Shown here in pieces: positions 46,701-56,128 of a stretch of DNA of 64,000 bases. The position numbers and the translations under genes were made by a program. Below the pieces are notes generated by a model that did no database searches, had not been told where the DNA came from, and was given only the letters and a program-made list of their open reading frames with translations. The stretch is from Paragordius varius (taxonomy: Eukaryota; Nematomorpha): positions 310,001 to 374,000 of the forward strand of contig OZ176052.1 of NCBI GenBank assembly GCA_964247055.1, in the 5' to 3' direction. Every line of letters starts with the position of its first letter. Within the stretch, counting starts at the first letter, position 1.

Positions 46701-47723
46701 CTGCTTACTTTTATATCGACACAAATTCCGGGGGACTAGGTTTCAATCGCCTTTCTTCCCTATGCGATATCTATAAAATAGATTCCACATACAAAATCCT
46801 AACTAGTCCCGACCCCCTTATTGCAGAAATGGCAAAAGAGGAACTTAAACTCACGGTTAGCCAGCGCTTTAAAACTCCTTCTCCTAATGCAGCTGACCTA
46901 TCCGAATTCCTATCCGGCGTTTCCAACCTGCCCGCATCTGGCGTTTCCAATCTTTTTTCAATATCCAGACTGGCCTCTTCGCGTCTTCATATAAAATGGG
47001 TTTTTACTGATAATCTTATCTTCATCGAAGGCTCAAACTTTCGCATCTACCCCAACTCCCGGAAAGCCATCGTTAAATCCATTTCCTCCCAAATAAAAAG
47101 TGAAGACCTAAAAGAAATCCTTAACTCACCCAGCCAAGGTAAAGTCCTTGACGCTGTCCACCATCACAAAGCCAGTTCCCATTTCCTTTCTTCTGGTCTT
47201 TATACATCCTTTAGCGATTGGAATTTCATTCACCGTGCCCGACTTAACCTACTCCCAATAAACTGTAGGCCAGGCTCACAAAAAAACCCTTCCTGTCGGC
47301 GATGTGGTAAGTTTCCAGAGACCCTCCCCCATATCCTTAACCACTGCCTCCAATATTCCCAATCGTGGAGATTCCGCCATAATCGAATTCTAACCCTCCT
47401 CAAAAATAACTTAAAATACGGTTTTGAAATTTTATTTGAAGACGAATTTGTGCGCCCCTTCCCCTAAAGCCTGACTTGGTATTAAAATCTTCTAATGCTT
47501 TATATATTATCGACGCCAGTGTCCCTTTTGAAAACCAGTTTGCTAGTCTGACCCGTTCCCATGAAGCGAAAATATCAAAATACTCTCCCCTAATACCCTT
47601 TTTCGAAAAAGAAAACGATACTGTCGAAGTTTTACCGTTAATTGTCGGAACCCTTGGGGCTTGGTATCCTCCTAACGACCTTGTTCAAAAAAAATATGCC
47701 GTGCGAACGATATTCCGCGACAC
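43704..47723 (+). pseudogene. Family B protein: zinc fingers, RT, CCHC, RLE nuclease
   Basis: Retrotransposon protein for target-primed reverse transcription. The first 507-codon frame (43,704-45,227) holds two C2H2 fingers (FFCSETGCPASFSG then H..RINH, about residues 22-52; CRLCPESFPSNQGLANHTYMH) with a CSLCRQYI...HPC motif between them. A long serine/proline/asparagine-rich linker ends at a TAA after RSSLT. The same frame goes on (45,228-46,481) with the RT: GPDRMSASHW, FRPIAISNIIYRIF, WLDVSAVFDSIPLP, QGCPLSG and FADDLTII. A shift near 46,390 moves to the frame with GKPVGFLIASDKLSN, the connector (46,583-47,467) and CRRCGKFPETLPHILNHC. A second shift at a C run (47,461) leads to the nuclease KPDLVLKSSNALYIIDASVPF. 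Start chosen at MSKPERDNN, after a long frame-poor leader. Confidence 0.9.
44727..47723 (+). repeat. Right arm of an inverted duplication (partner 39,489-42,593)
   Basis: Starts at ATGAACAAC in the linker of the family B protein and runs to the truncated 3' end at 47,723. The first 15 bases differ slightly between the arms (CTTAACCTTG versus CCCAACG), after which they agree almost base for base. Confidence 0.9.
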
Positions 47724-49213
47724 ATATTTTACCTAATCATGAAGACAAAAGAATTTATTCTAAATTCTGATGTGATAGAAATGTTCAGCATGATCGAATT
47801 ATAGAAAAAGTATATTAATGTCTTAAAGCGTTCAGTTTTCTTAATGCAAAATAGCTTGAAGTACCCATCAACAAAATTTTGCAAAATTATAATTTTAAAA
47901 ATGTATGCGTTTTTTAATTTTTAGCTAATTAGCATATATTTTGAATATTTTATACAGCAGCATGTTTGCGTTTATAAGAAACTCCCATTTACCTAATTCC
48001 AAAAATGAGACTTTCGGAGTTCACATCAAAAAATTAAATGCCTATAATATTTTGCATTTTATTAGTTTATTATATATTTTAGTGATATGTTTTGGAAGCA
48101 TTTATCTTTCATAAAAAAATTTTTTTAGCAATATTTTTAGCGAATTTTGCCATTTTATGACCTGAAACTCTTGCCATAAAAGTGTAAACCATCTTAAACA
48201 CGTGTAAATCCTAAAACCAACCGTTCCTGATACATTATTCTATCGGAATATATAAAAAATAAAAATACTTTCTTTTGAAGACGAAATTACAGGCGATATA
48301 TATATTTCATCAGCTTATCTTATAATACAGGACAATGTTTGATTTAATTTTTTAACTAAAATAGTTTTTAAAACATTATAGTTAAAAGATTGAGCTCTGG
48401 GATATGTAACGTCCCTTATACATCGCGGACAAAAAAGTTAAAACGTCATAAGTTCAAATTTAATTTATAAGGTTTAAATGCGCTGACAAAATTAACCAAA
48501 AATATATAAATCTATATTTAACAAAATTAAATATTATTTTATGGCAATTATATATATTTTAAACGTTAAATGCTGTTGTGGTACTTTACTCCACATCATG
48601 ATTTTATTTTTATTTTTTAATTCTAAATTTATTTTACAAATAATACATATTTTCAACACCTTATACCATTTTTTTATCATCGCGCATTTCTTTCAATATT
48701 TAATTATTTAAATCAATCACTATTATCCCTATTTTTATAATAAATTTATTGTTTCGCTAGATTTATTAAATTTATCAAGTAAGTTCATGAGATACATCGT
48801 TGTAATATTTGTTTATATTTATTTTTAAACCCCATAAAAATTTAATTTCAATTTTTCTACGAATATTATTTGCATTTTATTTTTTAGTACTACTTAATTA
48901 TTATTCACTCAAGTATGTTTGTCATTTTGTTACCATATTTAACATCACAACTTATATTTTTTGGTCCATAATGTTATTTTTATTTTTGGAGATTTGGTTC
49001 GGTTCCTGGTATAAGTACAATAGTGGCCTGATATCGATACATATTACTAAAATTGTTTAAACATTTTTAACATATACCCTCTTTTCATTACTCTATAATA
49101 TCAAATTCACAACCTTATCATTATTTTATAAACTTTTCAATTTTTTTATAAAATTTGTTCAAATTATCTGTTTAAATAAAAAGGTTTCTAAATTGATTTT
49201 AATGATTGTGTTT
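47724..49213 (-). repeat. U2 spacer, unit 3 (lacks the MITE)
   Basis: Aligns with 36,775-38,884 from TTTTACCTAATCATGAAGAC on, but without the TTAA MITE (empty site at 47,824-47,848) and with a TA run of only about 5 units at 48,297. The frames here, including 48,809-49,060, are spacer sequence. The segment nearest U2 (ATATTTTTTGGTCCATAATG, TGGCCTGATATCGATACA) is the best conserved among units and may hold signals for U2 3' ends or the next promoter; no motif is proven. Confidence 0.8.
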
Positions 49214-49363
49214 GGGCCACTCCTGGAGGTACTGCAATACCAGGTTGACCCGATGGGGAGGGATAGGCAAGCCCAGAGCGCCTCTCCAAAATCTCCAAAA
49301 ATAAATTTAATATCATGGACCTCTTTAGAGGTCGTATCAGATATTAAGCTGATAAGAACAGAT
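49214..49363 (-). pseudogene. U2: U2 snRNA 3' half (150 nt), canonical
   Basis: Same 150 nt as at 38,885, with intact stem II hairpin, Sm site, and stems III and IV (GGTATTGCAGTACCTCC). The matching 5' half lies at 53,705-53,741 on the same strand. Joined they would give a U2 RNA of about 187 nt. The two halves are separated by one family A element, so this is a single U2 gene split by insertion. Confidence 0.97.
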
Positions 49364-49496
49364 TGAATTTATTTAAATATATATTTGTGTGACATCACAT
49401 TATATTATATAATTATAGAAAAAGAAGATTGCAAACACGAAAATACTGCAAATTGAGTGTATGTTATAATACTGAAAATAAATTCTTTATATAATT

Positions 49497-52400
49497 TTAA
49501 GATTTTTTGATAAAAGGGGGTGGTGTATTACCTACATAGTCATTTGAGATAAAAGAACTCCATATTTCAGAACTATAGAATATAGTAGTGCTCACCATTT
49601 GCTTGCGAATTCTCTGTGCATCTATGGATGAGCAAAGTTTATTAAGTATGATATCATTTTTGGGGTACCATGCACCTAAAGCTCCGACGACTAGTGGGAG
49701 AATTTGGACCGTTTTATATTGGAATTCTAATTGAGGAATGAGAGCTTCATATTTATCAATTTTTTTGTTATAAGCATCTGTCAGGGACTGATATCTGTTT
49801 TCGAAGGGACAGACAGCATCTACTATGTAGCAGTTGCCTTTGTTAATTAGGATTAAGTCTGGTTTTAATGGTAAGTGTGTTATGTAAGTGTTTTCATGTT
49901 GTATTATGGTGTCGCTTGTTAAATGATTTTTCAATATGTCTAAACAAGCGTTGTGTCGCCTAATTTAGTGTGGAGAGTATCGAAGGCAATGATTTAATAC
50001 ATGGGGAGAGTTTCATTTGCCTTCCCACATCTCCTGCACAGTGGATTTTTGGCTGATCCTGGACGGCTATTCACAGGGAGCAGATTAAGGCGTGCCTTAT
50101 GAATAAAGCGCCAGCATTTAAAAGATGTATATGTGCCCGAAAGGGTAAAGTGGGATGAGGCTGGATGTTGTTGTATGGCTTCAATCACTTTACCCTGATT
50201 CGGGCAATCAATTAGGGATTTTAGGTGGTTTTTCGCATTTCTTTTGCATATTGAGGATACAATAATTTTTCTGGCATTGGGGTCAATGTTTACCGATTGC
50301 CCTTTTATAAAAGGTATCGAATTTTGAAATTCCCATGCCAGGTCAAGCCTTTTAGAAGCTTGCCTGGCTTTGGTGTATAAAGATGAACATCCAGTAGTTT
50401 TGATCTGTATTTGATTATTGAAGTATTGATTTAAGTCAGTATCATTTGTGGCGGTTGAGTTGGTATGTTTAGATATTGTATGTTTAAGATGGATTTTGGC
50501 TTGGTCTGCTAATTTTTCATCGGGAGAGGTGAGTAGTTTGTATGTAGAGTCAATCAAATATGCATCGTGTAGAATGCCAAGCTGGGGTAACCCGAGACCG
50601 CCAGCTTTTGTGGGTGCGTAGAAATAATTGGTATTGGCACTGGCGGGTAAGGCTGTAATTTTTTTGATAAGGGATCGCACTTTATTATCAGATTTATTTA
50701 GATCGGTTTTTTTCAAGGCTCCCATTCTGAGAGAGTGGATAATGGTAGGAAAAATGAATGTTTTGAGACAGTCTAATTTCTGCCATGGTGCGAGATTGGA
50801 TTGTATTATGTTGTCGACCAGATTATCCAGTTCTTGTGTATTTTTGGGGGGTGCTAAGGGCGAAATAGGTTTGCCCAGGTATGATATGGATTTACCTTCA
50901 CAGATTTGCTCGAGGAGTTGATTGTGTATAGTGATTGATGGATTTGGCGAGTTAATAGTAAGAAGGGCTGATTTGCTGACATTTATTGTGATGTTATGTG
51001 CTTGAAGCCAATGCTCTGCAGTGAGGATGTTTTTTTGGAGAGCATCGGCTTGGTGCGCGATGATTACCAAATCATCGGCATATGCAAGGGATGTTGAAGA
51101 TGTGTTTAGTAACTCCAGGAGTGGATTGATGGACAGGTTAAATAAAGTTCCGGAGACTGGGCAGCCCTGTTTAATGCCCTTTTGAAATGCAATCGGGTCT
51201 GTCAGTCCGCCTTGTGCATAGATTTGTGTTTTAGAACTGGATATATTTTGGATGATGATCTTTTTTAGTGTTGTATTTATTGGAAGATGACAAACTGTAT
51301 TAATAAGTAGGTTATGCGGAATTGAATCAAACGCCTTATTTATATCGAGAAAGGCTATGAAAAGTTTCTGCTTATCTTGTTTGGCTCTCTTAATTGTTTG
51401 TTCAATGACATAGTTATGCTCTAATACCCCATCAAAGGGCATAAAGCCTTTTTGATTAGGGTGAATTAGAGATTTGTCAATTATGGATTTTAATAGAGTT
51501 TGGTTAACATATTTAAAAAAGATTCTATATAGTGTGTTGGAAATAGTTATTGGTCTAAAATTTTTTATTTCATTAATGTTACCGGATTTGTGTATTAGGA
51601 TTGTTTTGGAAGAGAGCCAGTCATCAGGTAATGTCCCTAGCTGAATTATTTTATCAAATATTGTTTTTATGATTGGTGAATGTGTCTCTATTTTTAGCCA
51701 GGTGGTAGGTGTAATACCGTTTGGGCCTGGTGAGGTTGATTTAGACCTTAGGAGCTGTTTGGTCACTTCATTATATGATATTGAAAATGGGGGAAATGGT
51801 AAAGGTTGTGGTTGAGGTAGATCGGATGGTATAGAGGTATCTGTGAATAAATTTTGAAAGTAGGGAAAAATAATATCTTTATCGATCGGACAATAAGTAG
51901 GATTGCCGTCTATAATGAGACGTGTTGCTCGCTTTGGATTCAATTTATATAGTCTTTGTATCTTAGAGGGATTATTTGGTATGTTATGAGGTGTGGTAGA
52001 TGGTGTTTTAAGTGGTTGAATTTTGTAGTGTGTTTGAATCATAATTATTAATTTGTTATATATAGCATTAAATTCAGTAGAGTTGTTACAATTCTCTATG
52101 TCCTGTTTGATATGTAAAAGTGCGTCAGAGAATGGATCGGTATTTGTTTTCGATGTGGTATAGGTATTTACAGGCTCAATGTTATCTGATGTATTATTGT
52201 TCATGTCGGTTGTAACTATTTCAGTTTCGGAATGTTCACCTGGTTCAGTCCAGTCTTTGGATGTAGTAGGAAGTAAATCGATATTTGGTTCGTTTATGGT
52301 AGATGTATTTTGCTTTGAGGTGATGATAGAGTTTGATTCATTAATGGTGTAGGGGGATTCATTTTCCGTTTCTGATGGTTCGCTTAGATCAATCCAGTCT

Positions 52401-52984
52401 CTAGAAGTGGTAGGGAGTGGACTGTTATTATTGGATATTTTTCGCCTTTTTTGATTATGAGTTTCTTCTTTTTGGATAATGGGTGACCAAGGGATTATTT
52501 GGGGAGTTTGTCGTAATAATGGGGATCGATGTAATCTGGGGGCTCTGTGGATTCTTGGAGAAATGGTTGTTAACTTCCAATTTGGGGGTTTATTAAATTT
52601 ATTTTCATTAGAGAGGTAAGTCTTAAATCCAAGAGTATGCTTTTTGTGAGTAAAAGTGTGATTGTTAAGCCCTTGTTTTGTTGTAAATGTTTGATTACAT
52701 AGAGTACATTTTATAGGATTGGTTTCTGGTAATATCATTTTATTTTTAAGACAAGGGTGTCGCGAGGGTTTACTTTGAATATATTGTTTACATATTGCAC
52801 AAAATTTAATGATATGTTTGATTGATATATTGTGTATGTTTTGGATATGCCTTTGGAGAGATATTCTAGAGAGGTACCATTCATGCCCAGCAAAGGAGGA
52901 GTGACAATCAGGCTCGGGACAGTGGAATGTTTGTGATAATGGGAATGATATAAATAGAGTGTCATTGTCTCTTGTAAGTTTCAT
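49497..52984 (-). pseudogene. Family A protein: zinc fingers, RT, CCHC, RLE nuclease
   Basis: An open frame of 996 codons (52,984-49,994) plus 145 codons in another frame. Residues 22-51 form a C2H2 finger (C22, C27, H46, H51); a C-rich CAICKQYI...HPC motif follows at 62-78 and a second C2H2 finger at C93, C96, H109, H113. The linker is acidic and asparagine-rich with two DWxxxSE repeats. RT: GPNGITPTTW, LIHKSGNINEIKNFRPI, FLDINKAFDSIPH (about 545), KGIKQGCPVSGTLFNLS and YADD (635-638). Then follow connector FIHKARLNLLPVNSRPGS and knuckle CRRCGKANETLP, where one missing base ends the frame. The next frame continues VLNHC, a TAA in place of the usual TGG, then the nuclease KPDLILINKG / YIVDAVCPFENR ... 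DKYEALIP and VVGALGAWYPKND. The layout equals R2/NeSL-type proteins, with nuclease motif PD-x12-D. Confidence 0.93.
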
Positions 52985-53234
52985 GATAAATGGTCAGGAT
53001 ATTTGGATGTTCGCTTGTTTAAAAAAAAATTTGGAGTTATAAGAGTAATAAATGCAGGGAGTGGAGAGAAAATAAGTTGGATGGATATAAAACGAATGTA
53101 ATATATTAAATGGATGGTAAAAGGCGAGAAAAATAGTGTAAATGCCGGAAAAAAAAATTAATTGCCAGAAGAGAAAAAAAAATGTAAATGCCCAGAATAT
53201 AAATATAGTGTATCTGCGAAATGTAAGAGGGCTA

Positions 53235-53640
53235 AGGATCAAAGATACATTAGAATAAGGATAGCGAATATGAATGGGATAAGGAGACCGGGTATAATTT
53301 GAATATAGGATATAAATAGGATAAAGGATATTAGCGGGATAAGGATAACGGATATATGGTAAAGATGGATATATAATAAGGATAACTGATATGAATAGCA
53401 TAAGGGATAATACTGGGATAGGGCTAATTGAGATAAATAGGATATGGGATATATGGTAAAGATGGATATAAATGTGATAAGGATAATTGATATGAATAGC
53501 ATATGGGATATACTGGGATATGGATAACGGATATAAATGGGATAAGGATAACGGATATATGATATAAATTGGAAGAATAGGCCAAATAAGTTATGTAATT
53601 ATAAAGGGATAATGGGATGAATATATGATAGGATAAAAAG
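53235..53640. repeat. Minisatellite in the family A 5' untranslated region
   Basis: Degenerate repeats of GGATAAGGATAACGGATATA and GATATAAATGGGATA type on the plus strand (CTTATCC/TATATCC on the element strand), with a longer period of about 115 bp visible between GGTAAAGATGGATATA at 53,357 and 53,455. It makes spurious open frames of 87-135 codons that I leave out. Confidence 0.8.
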
Positions 53641-53704
53641 GATATTATAGGGATAGTTAATTGTATTTTTTAAATATGAAGTGGAATAATATAAAAGGAA
53701 GCTC

Positions 53705-53741
53705 CTACACTTTGATCTTAGCCAAGAGGCCGAGAACCGAT
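53705..53741 (-). pseudogene. U2: U2 snRNA 5' end (nt 1-37) of the split gene
   Basis: The minus strand reads ATCGGTTCTCGGCCTCTTGG, then CTAAGATCAAAGTGTAG. This is the conserved U2 start, including the U6-pairing stretch (TTCTCGGCC...) and the first part of the branch-point-recognition sequence GTAGTA, cut after GTAG. Nucleotide 1 is at 53,741. Confidence 0.97.
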
Positions 53742-53830
53742 AACCACATACAAATTTTCATTCTTCAATATAAATTTATTTCCTTCCGAGAATCGAGACA
53801 TTATTCTCACCTTTTTATCCCTTTTTTTAA
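53742..53830 (-). promoter_or_regulatory. Probable U2 promoter region (PSE position)
   Basis: The sequence directly upstream of U2 nt 1. snRNA genes of the U2 type use a proximal sequence element about 45-65 bp upstream. At that distance the minus strand reads AGAATAATGTCTCGATTCTC. I cannot confirm the element, since the second U2 5' end in the window lacks upstream sequence for comparison. If active, it would transcribe U2 nt 1-37 and then the family A element. Confidence 0.35.
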
Positions 53831-55815
53831 CGGAAATAGTTGAAAAAAGCATTTTTTTAGCTATCGAATGATACCAAATACTCTATATTTTGTTTCAAAT
53901 TGTGATGTTTTTACAATGTTGCTCTCACATTTTCACCATTTTTATATAGATGCTTTCTATCCACATTATATCCATTTGTTTTAGAATTTTATTTGTATAT
54001 ACATTATCTCTCTGTGTTAATTTACCTGTATATTATCTATATCCAGCATTTATATTGTAAATATCATACAATAAATTTATTATTATAATAATTCTAAACA
54101 AATGTTTTGGGTGAATGTAACAAACTTTTCAAATATAGTAAATAAATTTTTAATGGGATTCTAGAATAATTTCTAGTGTTTTTCAAATAAAACAATCTCT
54201 AAAAGAATATGTAATTTGCATTAATTTTCTAAGGTAAAGAAATATTTTATGGTAACGATATATAACAATTTATTTGTACTAATACAAGAATATAATGATA
54301 AATCGTAAATTTGATAATGAGAGAAAAAATATAGCTTTAGATACTGTTTTATATTTATAGCGCGAAGAATATAGGTTTAATCGTGCAGAAATGAAATGAG
54401 GGTTAATGTTTTGAGATCTCTACTAGTATAAGATAGATTCAAATTTGGATTTAAACGATATATAACGGCGTAAAATTATAAATAAATGATTTTATAAAAT
54501 CAAATATAAAATGGAAAAAAAACTTTGTGGCAGATGCCGCGAAAATATGTATAATAAAATTGCAGATAATAAAATCATTTGTAATTTATGCAGAATGTAA
54601 ATTAAAAAATACTATTTTATCAATAAATTACCATATAAAAATAAGCGAAAAATAAAGCCGGTAATTCTTTTCTTTTAGAAGGGAGAAAAATATCATTTGA
54701 AAATAATTTTATGCCACCAAATGTGTTTTTAATTTTTTCTTTCAAGATGTAAAATACTTAAAAGGAAAAAATTTCTACACTTATAATCAAATTACTCTTT
54801 TCCATGTGTGCGAATTTCATATTGTACACTATTTTTATGGGCATGCTTTCTCTTCATTAGAATATTTTAGGGAAAAGAAAAATGTATAAACGTAATTGAA
54901 ACTTAAAATATGTTTTTGTTTTCATTGTTCAATCGTTTTTATCAACACGTAATCAACTTATAATGCATAACTAACATTACAAAATTGAAGAGCACTATAT
55001 TTTCGATAACATAAGAAAAGCTAAAAGATTATAAAAAAGATCTTGTGGAGTTGTAACCCACCCAATATTATACAACATATTAGGCTGTTAAAAAACTCAT
55101 TTCCTCATATTTTTTGTTTAGATCTAAATTAAATCAAGATTTTATTGAAAAATCGCTAAAATGCAATAAATAAATTTATGCTTTAAGTTTTGTTGAAAAT
55201 TTATAAATGATTTGTTAAAATTTAAAATGTAGTCCATCTAAAGCGTTACATTGTATTCCAAATACCGTCATTACAAGTATGTTTCACCGATTACTTTTAA
55301 TTTAATTTTTACAAACTATCAAGATTATCAATATCTGTCCTAGCAAATTATAATTGTAAGAAATTAATATTTTTGAATATTAAGAAGCCATTAAACGTAC
55401 AATTTAAAATCGTCAGACTATAATTTTTGTATAAATCACATCGTATGATTAAATAAAAAGACATCTTTAATTTATATTGAAAATGGTTATTAGTATTTAA
55501 ATTTTAAGCGATTTGAGTGAGGTAGACTCTGAACTTAAGACAAGTTTGGATCTTCATGTCCACTGGTTTTTATTATTTTCATTGCCTAATTTTTTGTTGT
55601 TTAGCCCGTTTATGAAATATAATTTTCTTTCACGCTGATTTTCAATTACTTTAAAACGACAATAAAATATTTATATAGGCATTAAAATATGCAAATTAGT
55701 GTAACGCAATGAATTGTTTTTTAAGATTGATGCTCCATAAAACAATATCTTTATTTCTTTCTGATGCATGATACGGTCTGGAAAAATTTCTTACGTTATT
55801 CACATAATAAAATTA
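53831..55815. other. Host intergenic or intronic sequence
   Basis: A/T-rich, apparently single-copy sequence. Apart from a 29-codon frame at 54,511 I see no gene, RNA or element. Composition is more even than in the U2 cluster and no spacer repeat is recognised. Confidence 0.5.
54511..54600 (+). CDS. Micro-ORF with two CxxC pairs (29 residues)
   Basis: ATG to TAA, encoding MEKKLCGRCRENMYNKIADN then KIICNLCRM. The two CxxC pairs (CGRC and CNLC) are 16 residues apart, as in small zinc-ribbon folds. There is no homolog that I recognise and no neighbour that explains it. It may be a real small protein, a first exon, or chance. Confidence 0.2.
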   Translation: MEKKLCGRCRENMYNKIADNKIICNLCRM

Positions 55816-55971
55816 TTAATTTGCGATATATCTGCCTAAATCGAATTCAGAATCTTTAAATCTGGGATGCAGTCCAATGTTGATTTTATAAATCGGATTT
55901 TCAACTTTCTTTAGATTTGTTTCAAAAGAGAAAAATTTATGTTTGAATATCGTTGATGTCAAACGATTTTG
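55816..55971 (-). CDS. Candidate terminal exon, unidentified
   Basis: On the minus strand a good acceptor (TAATTTTGTTGCAG) precedes 52 in-frame codons, QNRLTSTIFKHKFFSFETNL, then KKVENPIYKINIGLHPRFKD and SEFDLGRYIAN, ending in TAA at 55,816. The mixed composition, with charged and aromatic residues and no runs, looks coding. The frame also stays open upstream of the acceptor to 56,055. No protein family is recognised and no further exon was found. The opposing plus-strand frame at 55,943-56,128 is probably a shadow. Confidence 0.3.
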   Translation of the reverse strand, partial: QNRLTSTIFKHKFFSFETNLKKVENPIYKINIGLHPRFKDSEFDLGRYIAN

Positions 55972-56128
55972 CTGCAACAAAATTAGAGCCACTTTAAAAA
56001 ACAAACATAAATTTCCATATGTAAGATTTAATAAATATCTCAATAATTTTCGCATATCTCCCCAAATTATTTTGTTATATTTCTGGGATACCCACTTTGG
56101 CGATACCTCTTTAAAAATCTCATATTAA

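Larger units (their letters stand above)
42623..47723 (+). mobile_element. Family B RLE LINE, full-length 5' end, 3' end lost
   Basis: The element begins right after U2 nt 35 and has a 5' untranslated region of about 1.08 kb (42,623-43,703). The coding region from 43,704 is broken by one stop and two frameshifts. It ends at 47,723 in the nuclease domain, where U2 spacer (ACATATTTTACCTAATCATG) follows. The last 50 or so codons, the 3' tail and the U2 3' half are therefore missing on this side. The element is the most complete family B copy for its 5' part and is inactive as it stands. Confidence 0.92.
49364..53704 (-). mobile_element. Family A RLE LINE, full-length insertion inside a U2 gene
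   Basis: 4.34 kb with U2 on both sides: GTGTAG upstream and ATCTGTTC downstream (minus strand). Only the single T of GTAGTATCTG is not accounted for, so there is neither a target duplication nor a large deletion. The 5' untranslated region of about 720 bp (52,985-53,704) contains a TATCC-rich minisatellite. One long coding region runs 52,984-49,497, and the 3' tail of about 133 bp has no poly(A) run. The coding region has one frameshift and one in-frame stop, both near the CCHC knuckle, so it is young but, as read, not intact. Confidence 0.95.

Noticed and set aside
52994-53502. Overlapping minus-strand open frames of 87-135 codons rich in Ile, Tyr and Ser
   Set aside because: They lie in the TATCC-type minisatellite of the family A leader. 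The frames follow the repeat period and show no domain.
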